From positions 62,001-126,000 of the forward strand of contig NZ_JALJXP010000006.1 in NCBI RefSeq assembly GCF_024170165.1: 64,000 nucleotides of DNA. The letters run 5' to 3'. Positions 52,885 through 61,154 of this stretch are shown in pieces. Source of the stretch: Pseudomonas nitroreducens. Its GTDB lineage: Bacteria; Pseudomonadota; Gammaproteobacteria; Pseudomonadales; Pseudomonadaceae. Both the position numbers and the translations under genes were made by a program. The notes beneath the pieces were generated by a model. That model was not told where the DNA came from, made no database searches, and was given only the letters and a program-made list of their open reading frames with translations. Numbering within the stretch: position 1 is the stretch's first letter; each line of letters opens with the position of its first letter.

Positions 52885-54405
52885 ATGCGCACCGCACGCT
52901 CGCTGTCGATGGTCCGCAATACCCTGCTCAATTACGCAGGGCAGGCGTACGCCATCGTCATCGGCATCCTGATCCAGCCGTTCTACCTCGGCCACCTCGG
53001 GGCCGAGGCCTACGGCCTGATCGGTTTCTTCGCGGTGCTGCAGAGCTGGCTGCTGTTGCTCGACATGGGCCTGTCGCCGGCGCTGGTGCGCCAGGTTGCC
53101 CACGGCCGCGGGGTCAGTGGCGAAGACCAGGCCCAGGCCCGCCTGCTGCGTTCCTTCGAGCTGATCCTGCTGCCGCTGACCGTGCTCAGCAGTCTGGCGG
53201 TCTGGGGCGGCAGCAGCTGGGTCGCCGGGCAGTGGCTCAACGTGCAGCAACTCTCGCCCGAGCTGGTCGCCCAGTGCATCAGCCTGATGGGCCTGCTGGT
53301 GGCCCTGCGGCTGTACGCCACCCTGTACCGCAGCGCGCTGCAGGGACAGGAGCTGCACGGTTTCATCAACGCGGTGAACGTGTTCATCACCACCCTGCGC
53401 TACTTCGGCGGCCTGCTGCTGGTAGCGCAGGTCAGCCAGGATCCACTGGTGTTCTTCCAGTTCCAGGTCGCGGTGTCGCTGATCGAGGCGCTGCTGCTGG
53501 GCGGCAAGGCCTACCTGTGGATGGACGTGCGCCTGCTGACGCGTTTCTGCCGGGACTCGGTGCGCCCGGTGCTGCCCTTTGCCTTGGGCATGTCCTTGAG
53601 CTCCTGCCTGTGGATTGTGCTCACCCAGCTGGACAAGGTCCTGCTGTCGAACCTGCTGCCATTGCAGCAGTACGGCTACTTCTCCCTGGTGGCGCTGATT
53701 TCCGGCGGCATTCTCACGCTGGTCAATCCGCTGGCGCAGTCGCTGCTGCCGCGCATGACCGTGCTGGTCGCCGAACAACGTCACGAAGACATGCAGCAGC
53801 TCTATCTGAAGGCGAACCGTTTCGTCTGTGTGCTGCTGTTCCCGATGGTCGCGGTGATCGCCGCTCATGGTCATGACCTGGTCCTGGCCTGGAGCGGCGA
53901 TGCCGTGGCCGCCAGTTGGTGCCGGCCGATCCTGGCCTGGTACGTACTCGGCTCCGGCCTGCTGGCGGTGGCCAGCTTCCAGTTCTACCTGCAATACGCC
54001 CACGGTCTGCTGCGCATGCACGTCTGGTACAGCGTCATCTCCACCCTGGTGACCGTGCCGCTGGTGATCGCCAGCGCCTACCTCTACGGCGTGTTCGGCG
54101 TGGCGCTGTGCTGGTTCGGCCTGCGCCTGGCATCGTTCCTGATCTGGCCGGCGATCGTGCACCGCGCCTTCGCTCCCGGCCTGCATGGCCCGTGGCTGCG
54201 CGACACCCTGCAGATCGCCGCGCTCAGCGCCGCCGGTCTGCTGCTCAGCGAACCCTTCTACGCGCTGCTGGCCCGTTCCGGCGAGCGCCTGTGGCTGTTG
54301 GCCGCGCTGGCCGTATGCGGCCTGATCACCCTGTTCCTCGTGGGCGTGGGCTCTGCCCCGGCTTTGCTGCGCCTGTTCAAACCGTCCCACAAGCCGAGTG
54401 TCTAG
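52885..54405 (+). CDS. Wzx-like polysaccharide flippase
   Basis: 506 residues with about 12-14 TM segments, starting NTLLNYAGQAYAIVIGILIQPFYLGHLGAEAYGLIGFF, the typical N-terminus of the oligosaccharide flippase (Polysacc_synt) family. LDKVLLSNLLPLQQYGYFSLV is the family's second landmark. It should flip undecaprenyl-linked repeat units to the periplasm for the Wzy-like polymerase at 61123. It begins 10 bp after the aminotransferase stop. Confidence 0.9.
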   Translation: MRTARSLSMVRNTLLNYAGQAYAIVIGILIQPFYLGHLGAEAYGLIGFFAVLQSWLLLLDMGLSPALVRQVAHGRGVSGEDQAQARLLRSFELILLPLTVLSSLAVWGGSSWVAGQWLNVQQLSPELVAQCISLMGLLVALRLYATLYRSALQGQELHGFINAVNVFITTLRYFGGLLLVAQVSQDPLVFFQFQVAVSLIEALLLGGKAYLWMDVRLLTRFCRDSVRPVLPFALGMSLSSCLWIVLTQLDKVLLSNLLPLQQYGYFSLVALISGGILTLVNPLAQSLLPRMTVLVAEQRHEDMQQLYLKANRFVCVLLFPMVAVIAAHGHDLVLAWSGDAVAASWCRPILAWYVLGSGLLAVASFQFYLQYAHGLLRMHVWYSVISTLVTVPLVIASAYLYGVFGVALCWFGLRLASFLIWPAIVHRAFAPGLHGPWLRDTLQIAALSAAGLLLSEPFYALLARSGERLWLLAALAVCGLITLFLVGVGSAPALLRLFKPSHKPSV

Positions 54406-54407
54406 AC

Positions 54408-55337
54408 ATGGATATCCGCTCCGAGCTGCAGATCCTCTCCAACTGGCCGGAAGACCCCAAGCCTCTGCTGAGCATCGTCTGCCTGGCCTACAACCAGGTG
54501 AACTACATCGGCCGCACCCTGGACAGCTTCCTCGAGCAGGTCACCGACTTCCGCTTTGAAGTGCTGGTCAACGACGATGCCTCCAACGACGGCACCAGCG
54601 AGCTGATCGCCGACTACGCGGCGCGCTACCCGCACATCATCAAGCCGATCTTCCACAAGGAAAACCAGTACTCCAAGGGCGTCTCCCACGGCCTGCCGGT
54701 GTTCAAGAAATGCCGCGGCCGCTACATCGCCTACTGCGAAGGCGACGACTACTGGACCGACCCGCGCAAGCTGCAGATCCAGGTCGACTTCCTGGAGCAG
54801 AACCCGGACTACGTGATCACCTACCACGACGCCTATACCTACAACGAAGACGGTGTGATCAAGCCCCGTCAGCTCACCGGCAAGTACCGCCGCGACGCCA
54901 GCCGCCTGGACCTGCAGAAGGCCCGGCCGATCTCCACCCTCACCACCTGCTTCCGCAATGTCCTCACCGAGATGCCCGAGGAGCTGCGCACCACGCGCAT
55001 GGTCGACCTGTGCTGGTGGTCGCTGCTGGGCGCCTTCGGCAAGGGCCGTTTCATCGAGGAAATCCGCCCGGCGGCCTACCGCGTGCACCAGGGCGGGATC
55101 TTCTCCATGCAGGCCGACCGCGTGCAGCAGCAGATGACCCTGCACACCTACTACTGCCTGTCGCGCTACTACCAGCGCCTGGGCAATCAGGAGCTCAACG
55201 AGTACTTCCTGATGCAGGTCTGCCGGATGTCCATGGCTGCCGTTTCGCCCATGCGCAAGGTGCAGGCCTTCCTGCTGTTGATCGGCAACCACAGCGCCAA
55301 CCTGCTCAAGCGGCTGAACCCGATTTCGGCGCGCTGA
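54408..55337 (+). CDS. Family 2 glycosyltransferase
   Basis: 309 residues. The GT-A fold starts LLSIVCLAYNQVNYIGRTLDSFLEQ; VLVNDDASNDGTSELI and the DxD-like CEGDDYWTDPRKLQ bind the nucleotide sugar and metal. The downstream TYHDAYTYNEDG and C-terminal helices resemble GT2 enzymes of polysaccharide clusters. The ATG at 54408 is 2 bp after the flippase stop. The sugar is not predictable. Confidence 0.92.
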   Translation: MDIRSELQILSNWPEDPKPLLSIVCLAYNQVNYIGRTLDSFLEQVTDFRFEVLVNDDASNDGTSELIADYAARYPHIIKPIFHKENQYSKGVSHGLPVFKKCRGRYIAYCEGDDYWTDPRKLQIQVDFLEQNPDYVITYHDAYTYNEDGVIKPRQLTGKYRRDASRLDLQKARPISTLTTCFRNVLTEMPEELRTTRMVDLCWWSLLGAFGKGRFIEEIRPAAYRVHQGGIFSMQADRVQQQMTLHTYYCLSRYYQRLGNQELNEYFLMQVCRMSMAAVSPMRKVQAFLLLIGNHSANLLKRLNPISAR

Positions 55338-55368
55338 GCCGCGCCACCTCAATGGAGGATGGAAGTCC

Positions 55369-57582
55369 ATGAGTGTCATGCCCCAATCACACCTGGAAAC
55401 CCACCAGGACACGCGCATCGACGTCGCCGGCCTGCTGCGCCTGCTGTTCGATCACAAGAAAATGATCCTCGCCGTCACCGGCCTGTTCGCCGTGCTCGGT
55501 CTCTTCTATGCGGTGGTCGCGACGCCGATCTATGTCTCCGGCGCGATGATCCAGATCGAGCAGAAGAAGAATGGCCTCAACGGCACGCCGGAGGTGATCA
55601 ACCGTCCCGACTCGGTGTCGATCGCCTCCACCGAGATCGAGCTGCTGAAATCCCGCGCGGTGCTCGGCAAGGCGGTCGAGCTGCTCAAGCTCGACATCGT
55701 CGCCAGACCCAAGCGCCTGCCGCTGGTCGGTGACTACCTGGCCCGGCGCTACCACCCGGAGGCCGGGCAGACTCTCGCCGCGCCCTTGCTGGGCATGGGC
55801 GCCTATGGCTGGGGCGGCGAGCAGATCAAGGTGTTCTCTCTCGATGTTCCGGAGGAATACCTGGGCGAGCCGCTGACCCTGGTCGCCGACGGTGGCGACG
55901 CCTATCACCTGCTCAACGCCGACGGCCAGCTGATCCTGCGTGGCGAGCTGAAGAAGCCGGTGCTGGAGAAGGGCTTCAGCATCGAGGTGGATGAGCTGGT
56001 GGCGCGGCCCGGCACCGAGTTCATCGTCGCCAAGAACCGTCTGCTGACCACCACTCTGAATTACCAGAAGCTGCTCAAGGTGGCCGAGGCGGGCAAGGAC
56101 TCGGGGATCATCTACATGACCCTGGAGGACCCGGACCCGCTGCAGGCTGACCGTATCCTCGACAAGATCAGCCACCTCTACGTGCTGCAGAACGTCGAAC
56201 GCAGCTCCGCCGAAGCGTCCCAGCGCCTGCAGTTCCTGCGCTCGCAGCTGCCGGTGGTACGCATGGATCTGGAGAAGGCCGAAGCTGCCTACAACGCCTA
56301 CCAGACCACCGCCAAGTCTGCCGATATCAGCGTCGAGACCCGCGGCGTGCTGGACCAGGTGGTGGGCATCGACAACCAGCTCTCCGAGCTCAAGCTCAAG
56401 CGCGCCGAGTACGACCGCCTGTACACGCCGACCCACCCGCTGTACCAGGCCCTGCTCAAGCAGATGAGCAGCCTGGAGGACCGCAAGGCGCAACTGCAGA
56501 AACGCATCCAGACCCTGCCGGCCACCCAGCAGGAACTGCTGCGCCTGTCCCGTGACATGCAGGTCACCCGGCAGACCTACACCAGCCTGCTGAACAAGGC
56601 CCAGGAGCAGGACATCATCCGTGCCGGCACCATCGGCAACGTACGGGTGATCGACACCGCCCAGGCCAACGTCGAGCAACCGGCCAAGCCGATGCGCAAG
56701 GTCATCGTGCTGCTCGCCACCCTGCTCGGCTTCTGCGTCGCCCTCGGCATCCTGTTCCTGCGCCAGGCCTTCTACCGTGGCGTGGAGAACCCCGAGGCGA
56801 TCGAACAACTGGGCCTCTCGGTACTCGCCGCGGTGCCGTATTCGCGGCAACAGGAGCGTCTGGAGAAGGAGCGCAAGAGCGACATCCTCGGCCACACGCC
56901 CAAGCTGCTGGCAGCGTCCACCCCCGGCGACCTGGCCAACGAGGCGATCCGCAGCCTGCGCACCAACCTGCATTTCGCCCTGCTCGAAGCGCGCAACAAC
57001 GTGGTGATGCTCACCAGCCCGGCGCCGGGCGCCGGCAAGTCGTTCGTCTCCAGCAACCTCGCGGCCATCGTCGCGCAATCGGGGCTGCGCACCCTGCTGA
57101 TCGACGCCGACATGCGCAAGGGCTACCTGCACCGGGTGTTCGGCCTGACCCCGCGCCACGGCCTGTCCGACGCGCTGAGTTCGCACCGTCCGCTGAGCGA
57201 AGTGATCCTGCCCACCGAGGTGCCGGAGCTGGACTTCATCTCCTGCGGTTTCGCCGCGCCCAACCCGTCCGAGCTGCTGATGCACGACAACTTCGCCCAG
57301 TTGCTGCGCGATGCCTCGTCGATGTACGACCTGGTGATAGTCGACACCCCGCCGGTGCTGGCGGTGACCGATGCCGCGCTGGTCGGTCGGCTGTGCGGTA
57401 TCTGCCTGCTGGTGACCCGCTTCGGCCAGAGCCCGGCGAGCGAGATCGACACCGCGCAGCGGCGTCTGGGGCAGAGCGGCATCCACCTGCAGGGCGCGAT
57501 CCTCAACGGGGTGAAGCGCAAGGCCTCGACGGCGGCTTACGACTACGGCGCCTACGCCTACCGCTACGACGCCAAGGACTGA
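55369..57582 (+). CDS. Wzc-type tyrosine autokinase / polysaccharide co-polymerase
   Basis: 737 residues: an N-terminal Wzz domain with TM1 (about 30-52) and a large periplasmic part with coiled coils (about 275-400), TM2 (about 440-460, VIVLLATLLGFCVALGILFL), then a BY-kinase domain with Walker A SPAPGAGKSF (about 550), Walker A' LLIDADMRKG, Walker B VIVDTPP and a Tyr cluster at the C-terminus (YDYGAYAYRYD). It controls chain length and export by cycles of tyrosine phosphorylation. No Wza-type export gene or phosphatase is seen before the window ends. Confidence 0.94.
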   Translation: MSVMPQSHLETHQDTRIDVAGLLRLLFDHKKMILAVTGLFAVLGLFYAVVATPIYVSGAMIQIEQKKNGLNGTPEVINRPDSVSIASTEIELLKSRAVLGKAVELLKLDIVARPKRLPLVGDYLARRYHPEAGQTLAAPLLGMGAYGWGGEQIKVFSLDVPEEYLGEPLTLVADGGDAYHLLNADGQLILRGELKKPVLEKGFSIEVDELVARPGTEFIVAKNRLLTTTLNYQKLLKVAEAGKDSGIIYMTLEDPDPLQADRILDKISHLYVLQNVERSSAEASQRLQFLRSQLPVVRMDLEKAEAAYNAYQTTAKSADISVETRGVLDQVVGIDNQLSELKLKRAEYDRLYTPTHPLYQALLKQMSSLEDRKAQLQKRIQTLPATQQELLRLSRDMQVTRQTYTSLLNKAQEQDIIRAGTIGNVRVIDTAQANVEQPAKPMRKVIVLLATLLGFCVALGILFLRQAFYRGVENPEAIEQLGLSVLAAVPYSRQQERLEKERKSDILGHTPKLLAASTPGDLANEAIRSLRTNLHFALLEARNNVVMLTSPAPGAGKSFVSSNLAAIVAQSGLRTLLIDADMRKGYLHRVFGLTPRHGLSDALSSHRPLSEVILPTEVPELDFISCGFAAPNPSELLMHDNFAQLLRDASSMYDLVIVDTPPVLAVTDAALVGRLCGICLLVTRFGQSPASEIDTAQRRLGQSGIHLQGAILNGVKRKASTAAYDYGAYAYRYDAKD

Positions 57583-57608
57583 GAACGGAATAGGGAAGGG
57601 ATGCAGTC

Positions 57609-58358
57609 ATGGTCCATATCGTCAGCCTCATGCAGCCGTACCTGTTCCCCTACCTGGGGTACTTCCAGCTGATCGCCGCCAGTGGTCTGTTCATCCTCGG
57701 CGACAGCCTGCAGTACACCCGGCGCGGCTGGATCAACCGCAACCGCCTGCTGGTCGGCGGAAAGGTCTGGCAGTTCAGCTTTCCGCTGGAACAGGGCTCG
57801 CAGACCCAGGCGATCAATGAACGACGGCTGAGCGAGGAGATGCAGCAGAACAACCGCCGCCTGCTGCACACCATTCGCCATGCCTACCACCGCGCGCCGT
57901 GCTACGAGCAGGTGATGCCGCTGCTGGAGGAAATCCTCGAGCACCCCGAGCGCAACCTGTCGCATTTCGCCGAGCACTCGATCCGCCGTATCTGCGACTA
58001 CCTCGGTGTCGATACGCCGATGGTGCGTGCCTCGGAGCTGGAGCTGGCCGAGGACATCGGCCGTGACCAGCGCCTGATCGAGGCGGTGAAGCAGAGCGGC
58101 GGCGACATCTACCTCAACCCGGAGGGCGGCCGCCACCTGTACTCGCCCGAAGTGTTCCAGGCCCATGGCCTGGAGCTGCAGTTCCTGCGCATGGACGAGC
58201 TGAGCTACCCCCAGTTCAGCCCGGATTTCGTCCCCAGCCTGTCGATCATCGACGTGCTGATGTTCAACCCACCGGACGAGATGCAGCGGTTGCTAGGCCG
58301 CTACACCCTGGAGCGACCCGCTCCCTCGACCGATCTTCTCGGGGAGTACGAATCATGA
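57609..58358 (+). CDS. WbqC-like family protein
   Basis: 249 residues starting VHIVSLMQPYLFPYLGYFQLI, the WbqC family signature (xxxQPxYLPxxGYFxLI), with QYTRRGWINRN (DxxQYxRxxxxNRN) next and SIIDVLMFNPPDEM near the end. WbqC-like genes occur in polysaccharide clusters containing sugar aminotransferases, and an amide-forming role on the amino sugar has been considered. I cannot confirm it. Its stop overlaps the RfaH-like start by 4 bp. Confidence 0.88.
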   Translation: MVHIVSLMQPYLFPYLGYFQLIAASGLFILGDSLQYTRRGWINRNRLLVGGKVWQFSFPLEQGSQTQAINERRLSEEMQQNNRRLLHTIRHAYHRAPCYEQVMPLLEEILEHPERNLSHFAEHSIRRICDYLGVDTPMVRASELELAEDIGRDQRLIEAVKQSGGDIYLNPEGGRHLYSPEVFQAHGLELQFLRMDELSYPQFSPDFVPSLSIIDVLMFNPPDEMQRLLGRYTLERPAPSTDLLGEYES

Positions 58359-58882
58359 ATTCCGCTGTCAGCGTTGGCCTGCAAGCCGCGCAGTACCGCT
58401 GGTACCTGATCCAGACCAAACCGCACCAGGAACTGCGCGCCGAGGAGAACCTCGGCCGCCAGGGCTTCTCCTGCTACCGCCCGCTGGTCAAGCAGGGCAG
58501 CCGCCCGCAGCCGCTGTTCCCAGGCTATCTGTTCATCCGCCTCGATCAGCAGCACGACAACTGGTTCCCGATCCGCTCCACCCGTGGCGTGGCGCGCATC
58601 GTCAGCTTCGGCGCGCAGCCGCTGGCGGTGGCCGACGAGCTGGTGGAGGGCATCCGCCAGCGTCTGGCGGCGATGCCCGAGCGGCCCACCAGCAGCTTCC
58701 ACGAAGGCCAGGTAGTGCGCCTGAAGTGCTCCGGCGAATGCGAAGTCGAGGCCATCTTCCTTTGTGACGACGGCACCGAACGCGCCCTGATCCTGCTCAA
58801 CCTGCTGCAACGCGAACAACGCATCCGGGTCCCGCTCAGCCAGCTCTCGGCGCTGAGCGGCAACGACGGCTGGCGCGCCTGA
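58355..58882 (+). CDS. RfaH/NusG-family transcription antitermination factor
   Basis: 175 residues. The NGN domain has RWYLIQTKPHQELRAEENLGRQGFSCYRPLV and PLFPGYLFIRLDQQHDNWFPIRSTRGVARIV, the RfaH-like landmarks. The C-terminal part (about 115-165) has the KOW-like FHEGQVVRLKCSGECEVEAIFLCDDGTERALILLNLL. It should bind paused RNA polymerase at ops and suppress termination across this long operon, where two ops elements lie in the leader. Its place in the middle of the operon, coupled to the WbqC-like gene, is unusual and would make a positive feedback loop. Confidence 0.9.
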   Translation: MNSAVSVGLQAAQYRWYLIQTKPHQELRAEENLGRQGFSCYRPLVKQGSRPQPLFPGYLFIRLDQQHDNWFPIRSTRGVARIVSFGAQPLAVADELVEGIRQRLAAMPERPTSSFHEGQVVRLKCSGECEVEAIFLCDDGTERALILLNLLQREQRIRVPLSQLSALSGNDGWRA

Positions 58883-58926
58883 GCAGGCCGGCGATCACAA
58901 GGGCAAGTGCAAGGAGGAGTGGCAAG

Positions 58927-59925
58927 ATGAATGGATCGACCGTACTGGTGACGCTGACCTATGGCGATCGCCTGGAGTACCTGGAGGAGCTGCTGGCCCG
59001 CGCCTTCCGCGAGAAGGACATCACCCGCGCCATCGTCGTCAGCAACGCCTCCGTGGCGGAGCTCGATCAGCTGTTCATGCTCTGGCCCAACCGCGTGCAG
59101 GTCATCGAGCTGGACAGCAATACCGGCTCGGCCAATGGCTACGCCGTCGGCATCGAGGCGGCGCTGAAGACCGGCTGCGATTTCATCTGGCTGATGGATG
59201 ACGACAACGCGCCGACGCCGGGCTCCTTCCCCCTGCTCAAGCAACGCCTGATCGACTGCGCACTGCGCCATGGCGCCGACAACACCGCCGTGCTCGGCTT
59301 CCGCCCGACCCACCAGGCCGACGTTGCCTCCGGCGTGCCGACCCGCTTCATCGCGCCGCCGCGTTCCAGCTACTTCGGCTTCCACGTCCGCCAGCTGCCC
59401 TACAAGCTCTGGCGCCGCACGCCCTGGGGCAGGCCGAAGCCGCGCCCGGCGCAGCCGCTGCTGGAGCTGCCGTTCGCCTATTACGGCGGCCTGCTCGGGC
59501 ACGCCGACCTGTTCCGCCGCATCGGCCTGCCGCGCCGCGACCTGGTGCTCTACGCCGACGACACCGAGTACACCTTCCGCATCGGCGCCCTGGGCGGGCA
59601 CCTCTACCTGGTGCCCGAGGCCGGCCTGGACGACCTGGAGCACTCCTGGAACATCAAGCAGCGCACCTCGAACATCTACGAGACCTACCTGCTCGGCAGC
59701 TCCGACCTGCGCGCCTACTATGCCGCGCGCAACCAGGCCTGGTTCGACAAGAACCTGTGGGTCACCTCGCCGCTGATGTACCGCTTCAACCGCTGGCTGT
59801 TCATCCGCCTGCTGCACTTCTTCGCCCGCCGTCACCAGCGCGAGAGCCGCCTGGCGTTGCTGCTGCAGGCGATCCGTGACGGCGAGGCCGGCGCGCTCGG
59901 CATGAACCGGGCCTACCCGCTATGA
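58927..59925 (+). CDS. Family 2 glycosyltransferase (GlfT2/rhamnosyltransferase-like)
   Basis: 332 residues beginning VLVTLTYGDRLEYLEELL. ELDSNTGSANGYAVGIEAAL and the catalytic DxD as WLMDDDNAPTPGS follow, then a family-typical ADDTEYTFRIGALGGHLYLVP acceptor region. The GSANGYAVGI and DDDN patterns fit the GT2 branch of galactofuranosyl and rhamnosyl transferases. A strong GGAGGAG ribosome site precedes the ATG. The stop overlaps the next start by 4 bp. Confidence 0.92.
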   Translation: MNGSTVLVTLTYGDRLEYLEELLARAFREKDITRAIVVSNASVAELDQLFMLWPNRVQVIELDSNTGSANGYAVGIEAALKTGCDFIWLMDDDNAPTPGSFPLLKQRLIDCALRHGADNTAVLGFRPTHQADVASGVPTRFIAPPRSSYFGFHVRQLPYKLWRRTPWGRPKPRPAQPLLELPFAYYGGLLGHADLFRRIGLPRRDLVLYADDTEYTFRIGALGGHLYLVPEAGLDDLEHSWNIKQRTSNIYETYLLGSSDLRAYYAARNQAWFDKNLWVTSPLMYRFNRWLFIRLLHFFARRHQRESRLALLLQAIRDGEAGALGMNRAYPL

Positions 59926-61154
59926 GACTGCTGCTGCTCAACACCCTCTACGCCCCGCACATCGGCGGCGGGACGGAAGTCATGCTGCAGCACATGGCCG
60001 AAGGTCTGCGCCGGCGTGGCCACGATGTACAGGTGCTGTGCACCGGACCGGACGCGGGCCTGCAGCGCGAGACGCTGAACGGTGTGGCGATACTGCGCGC
60101 CGGCCTGCGCAATCTCTACTGGCCCTTCGACGAACAGAATCACGGCACGCTGCAGCGCCTCGCCTGGCACGGGCTGGACCGCTACAACCGCAGCATGCGC
60201 AATGTGCTGGCGAAGGTGCTGGCAGAGGTCGAACCGGACGTGGTGGTCTGCCACAACCTGTCGGGCTGGTCGATCTCCGCCTGGGATGCGATCCGCGACG
60301 CCGGCCTGCCGCTGGTCCAGATACTTCACGACCAGTACCTGACCTGCCCGCGCGGCGTGCGCTTCCACAAGGGCCGGCACTGCGAGCAGCAGTGCACGTC
60401 CTGTGCGCTGCTGCGGCGCTCCCATGCATCGGCATCGAGCGAAGTCGATGCGGTGGTCGGCGTCAGCCGCTACCAGCTCAATGCGCTGCTCGATGCCGGG
60501 TACTTCGCCGGCAGCCAGAGCCATGTGGTCTACAACGGCTCGCCGATGGCGGAGGTGCCCGTCGCGCCGCCGGCTAACGGGCGTCGCCCGCTGCGCTTCG
60601 GCTTCATCGGCGCGCTGACCCCGAACAAGGGCGTGGAGTGGCTGATCGAGCAGTTCCAGGCGCGCGGCGAGGAGGCCTCGCTGCTGATTGCCGGACGGGG
60701 CGAGAGCAGCTACGTGAACCAGCTGAAGTCCCTCGCCGATCCCCAGCGCGTGCACTTCGTCGGCTACCGCAAGGCGGCCGAGTTCTTCAGTGAGATCGAT
60801 GTTGCCGTAGTACCCAGCCTGTCACCGGAGTCCTTCGGCCTGGTGGCGCTGGAAGCCTGCGCCCACCACCTGCCGGTGATCGCCTCGCGCATGGGCGGCC
60901 TGACGGAGATCGTCCTGGACGAAATCAACGGCCTGCTCTGCTCGCCCGCCCGCAGCGACTCGCTGGGCGACGCCATCGAGCGCCTGGTGCGCGACCCGGC
61001 GCTGCGCCAGCGCCTGGCCTCGCGCGCCCGTGAGGTCGTGGCACCGATGCTCAGCCTGGAGCGGATGCTCGACGAATACGAAGCCATCCTGCGCCACACC
61101 CTGCTTACCCGCGGAGTCCAGCATGGAACTGCAATCCCCGTATCCACGCTTTGA
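59922..61154 (+). CDS. Family 4 glycosyltransferase
   Basis: 410 residues with the GT-B fold. The N-terminal glycine-rich loop is LYAPHIGGGTEVMLQHMAEGLRRRGHDV. The C-terminal nucleotide-sugar site has RFGFIGALTPNKGVEWLIEQF and the E-x7-E motif SPESFGLVALEACAHHLPVIAS. A Cys-rich insert (HCEQQCTSCAL, about 150-160), seen in some GT4 enzymes, may bind metal. Its end overlaps the start of the polymerase gene by 32 bp. Confidence 0.93.
   Translation: MRLLLLNTLYAPHIGGGTEVMLQHMAEGLRRRGHDVQVLCTGPDAGLQRETLNGVAILRAGLRNLYWPFDEQNHGTLQRLAWHGLDRYNRSMRNVLAKVLAEVEPDVVVCHNLSGWSISAWDAIRDAGLPLVQILHDQYLTCPRGVRFHKGRHCEQQCTSCALLRRSHASASSEVDAVVGVSRYQLNALLDAGYFAGSQSHVVYNGSPMAEVPVAPPANGRRPLRFGFIGALTPNKGVEWLIEQFQARGEEASLLIAGRGESSYVNQLKSLADPQRVHFVGYRKAAEFFSEIDVAVVPSLSPESFGLVALEACAHHLPVIASRMGGLTEIVLDEINGLLCSPARSDSLGDAIERLVRDPALRQRLASRAREVVAPMLSLERMLDEYEAILRHTLLTRGVQHGTAIPVSTL

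Noticed and set aside
55387-57486. 699-codon minus-strand frame opposite the Wzc-type kinase
   Set aside because: Shadow frame; the kinase motifs are all on the plus strand.
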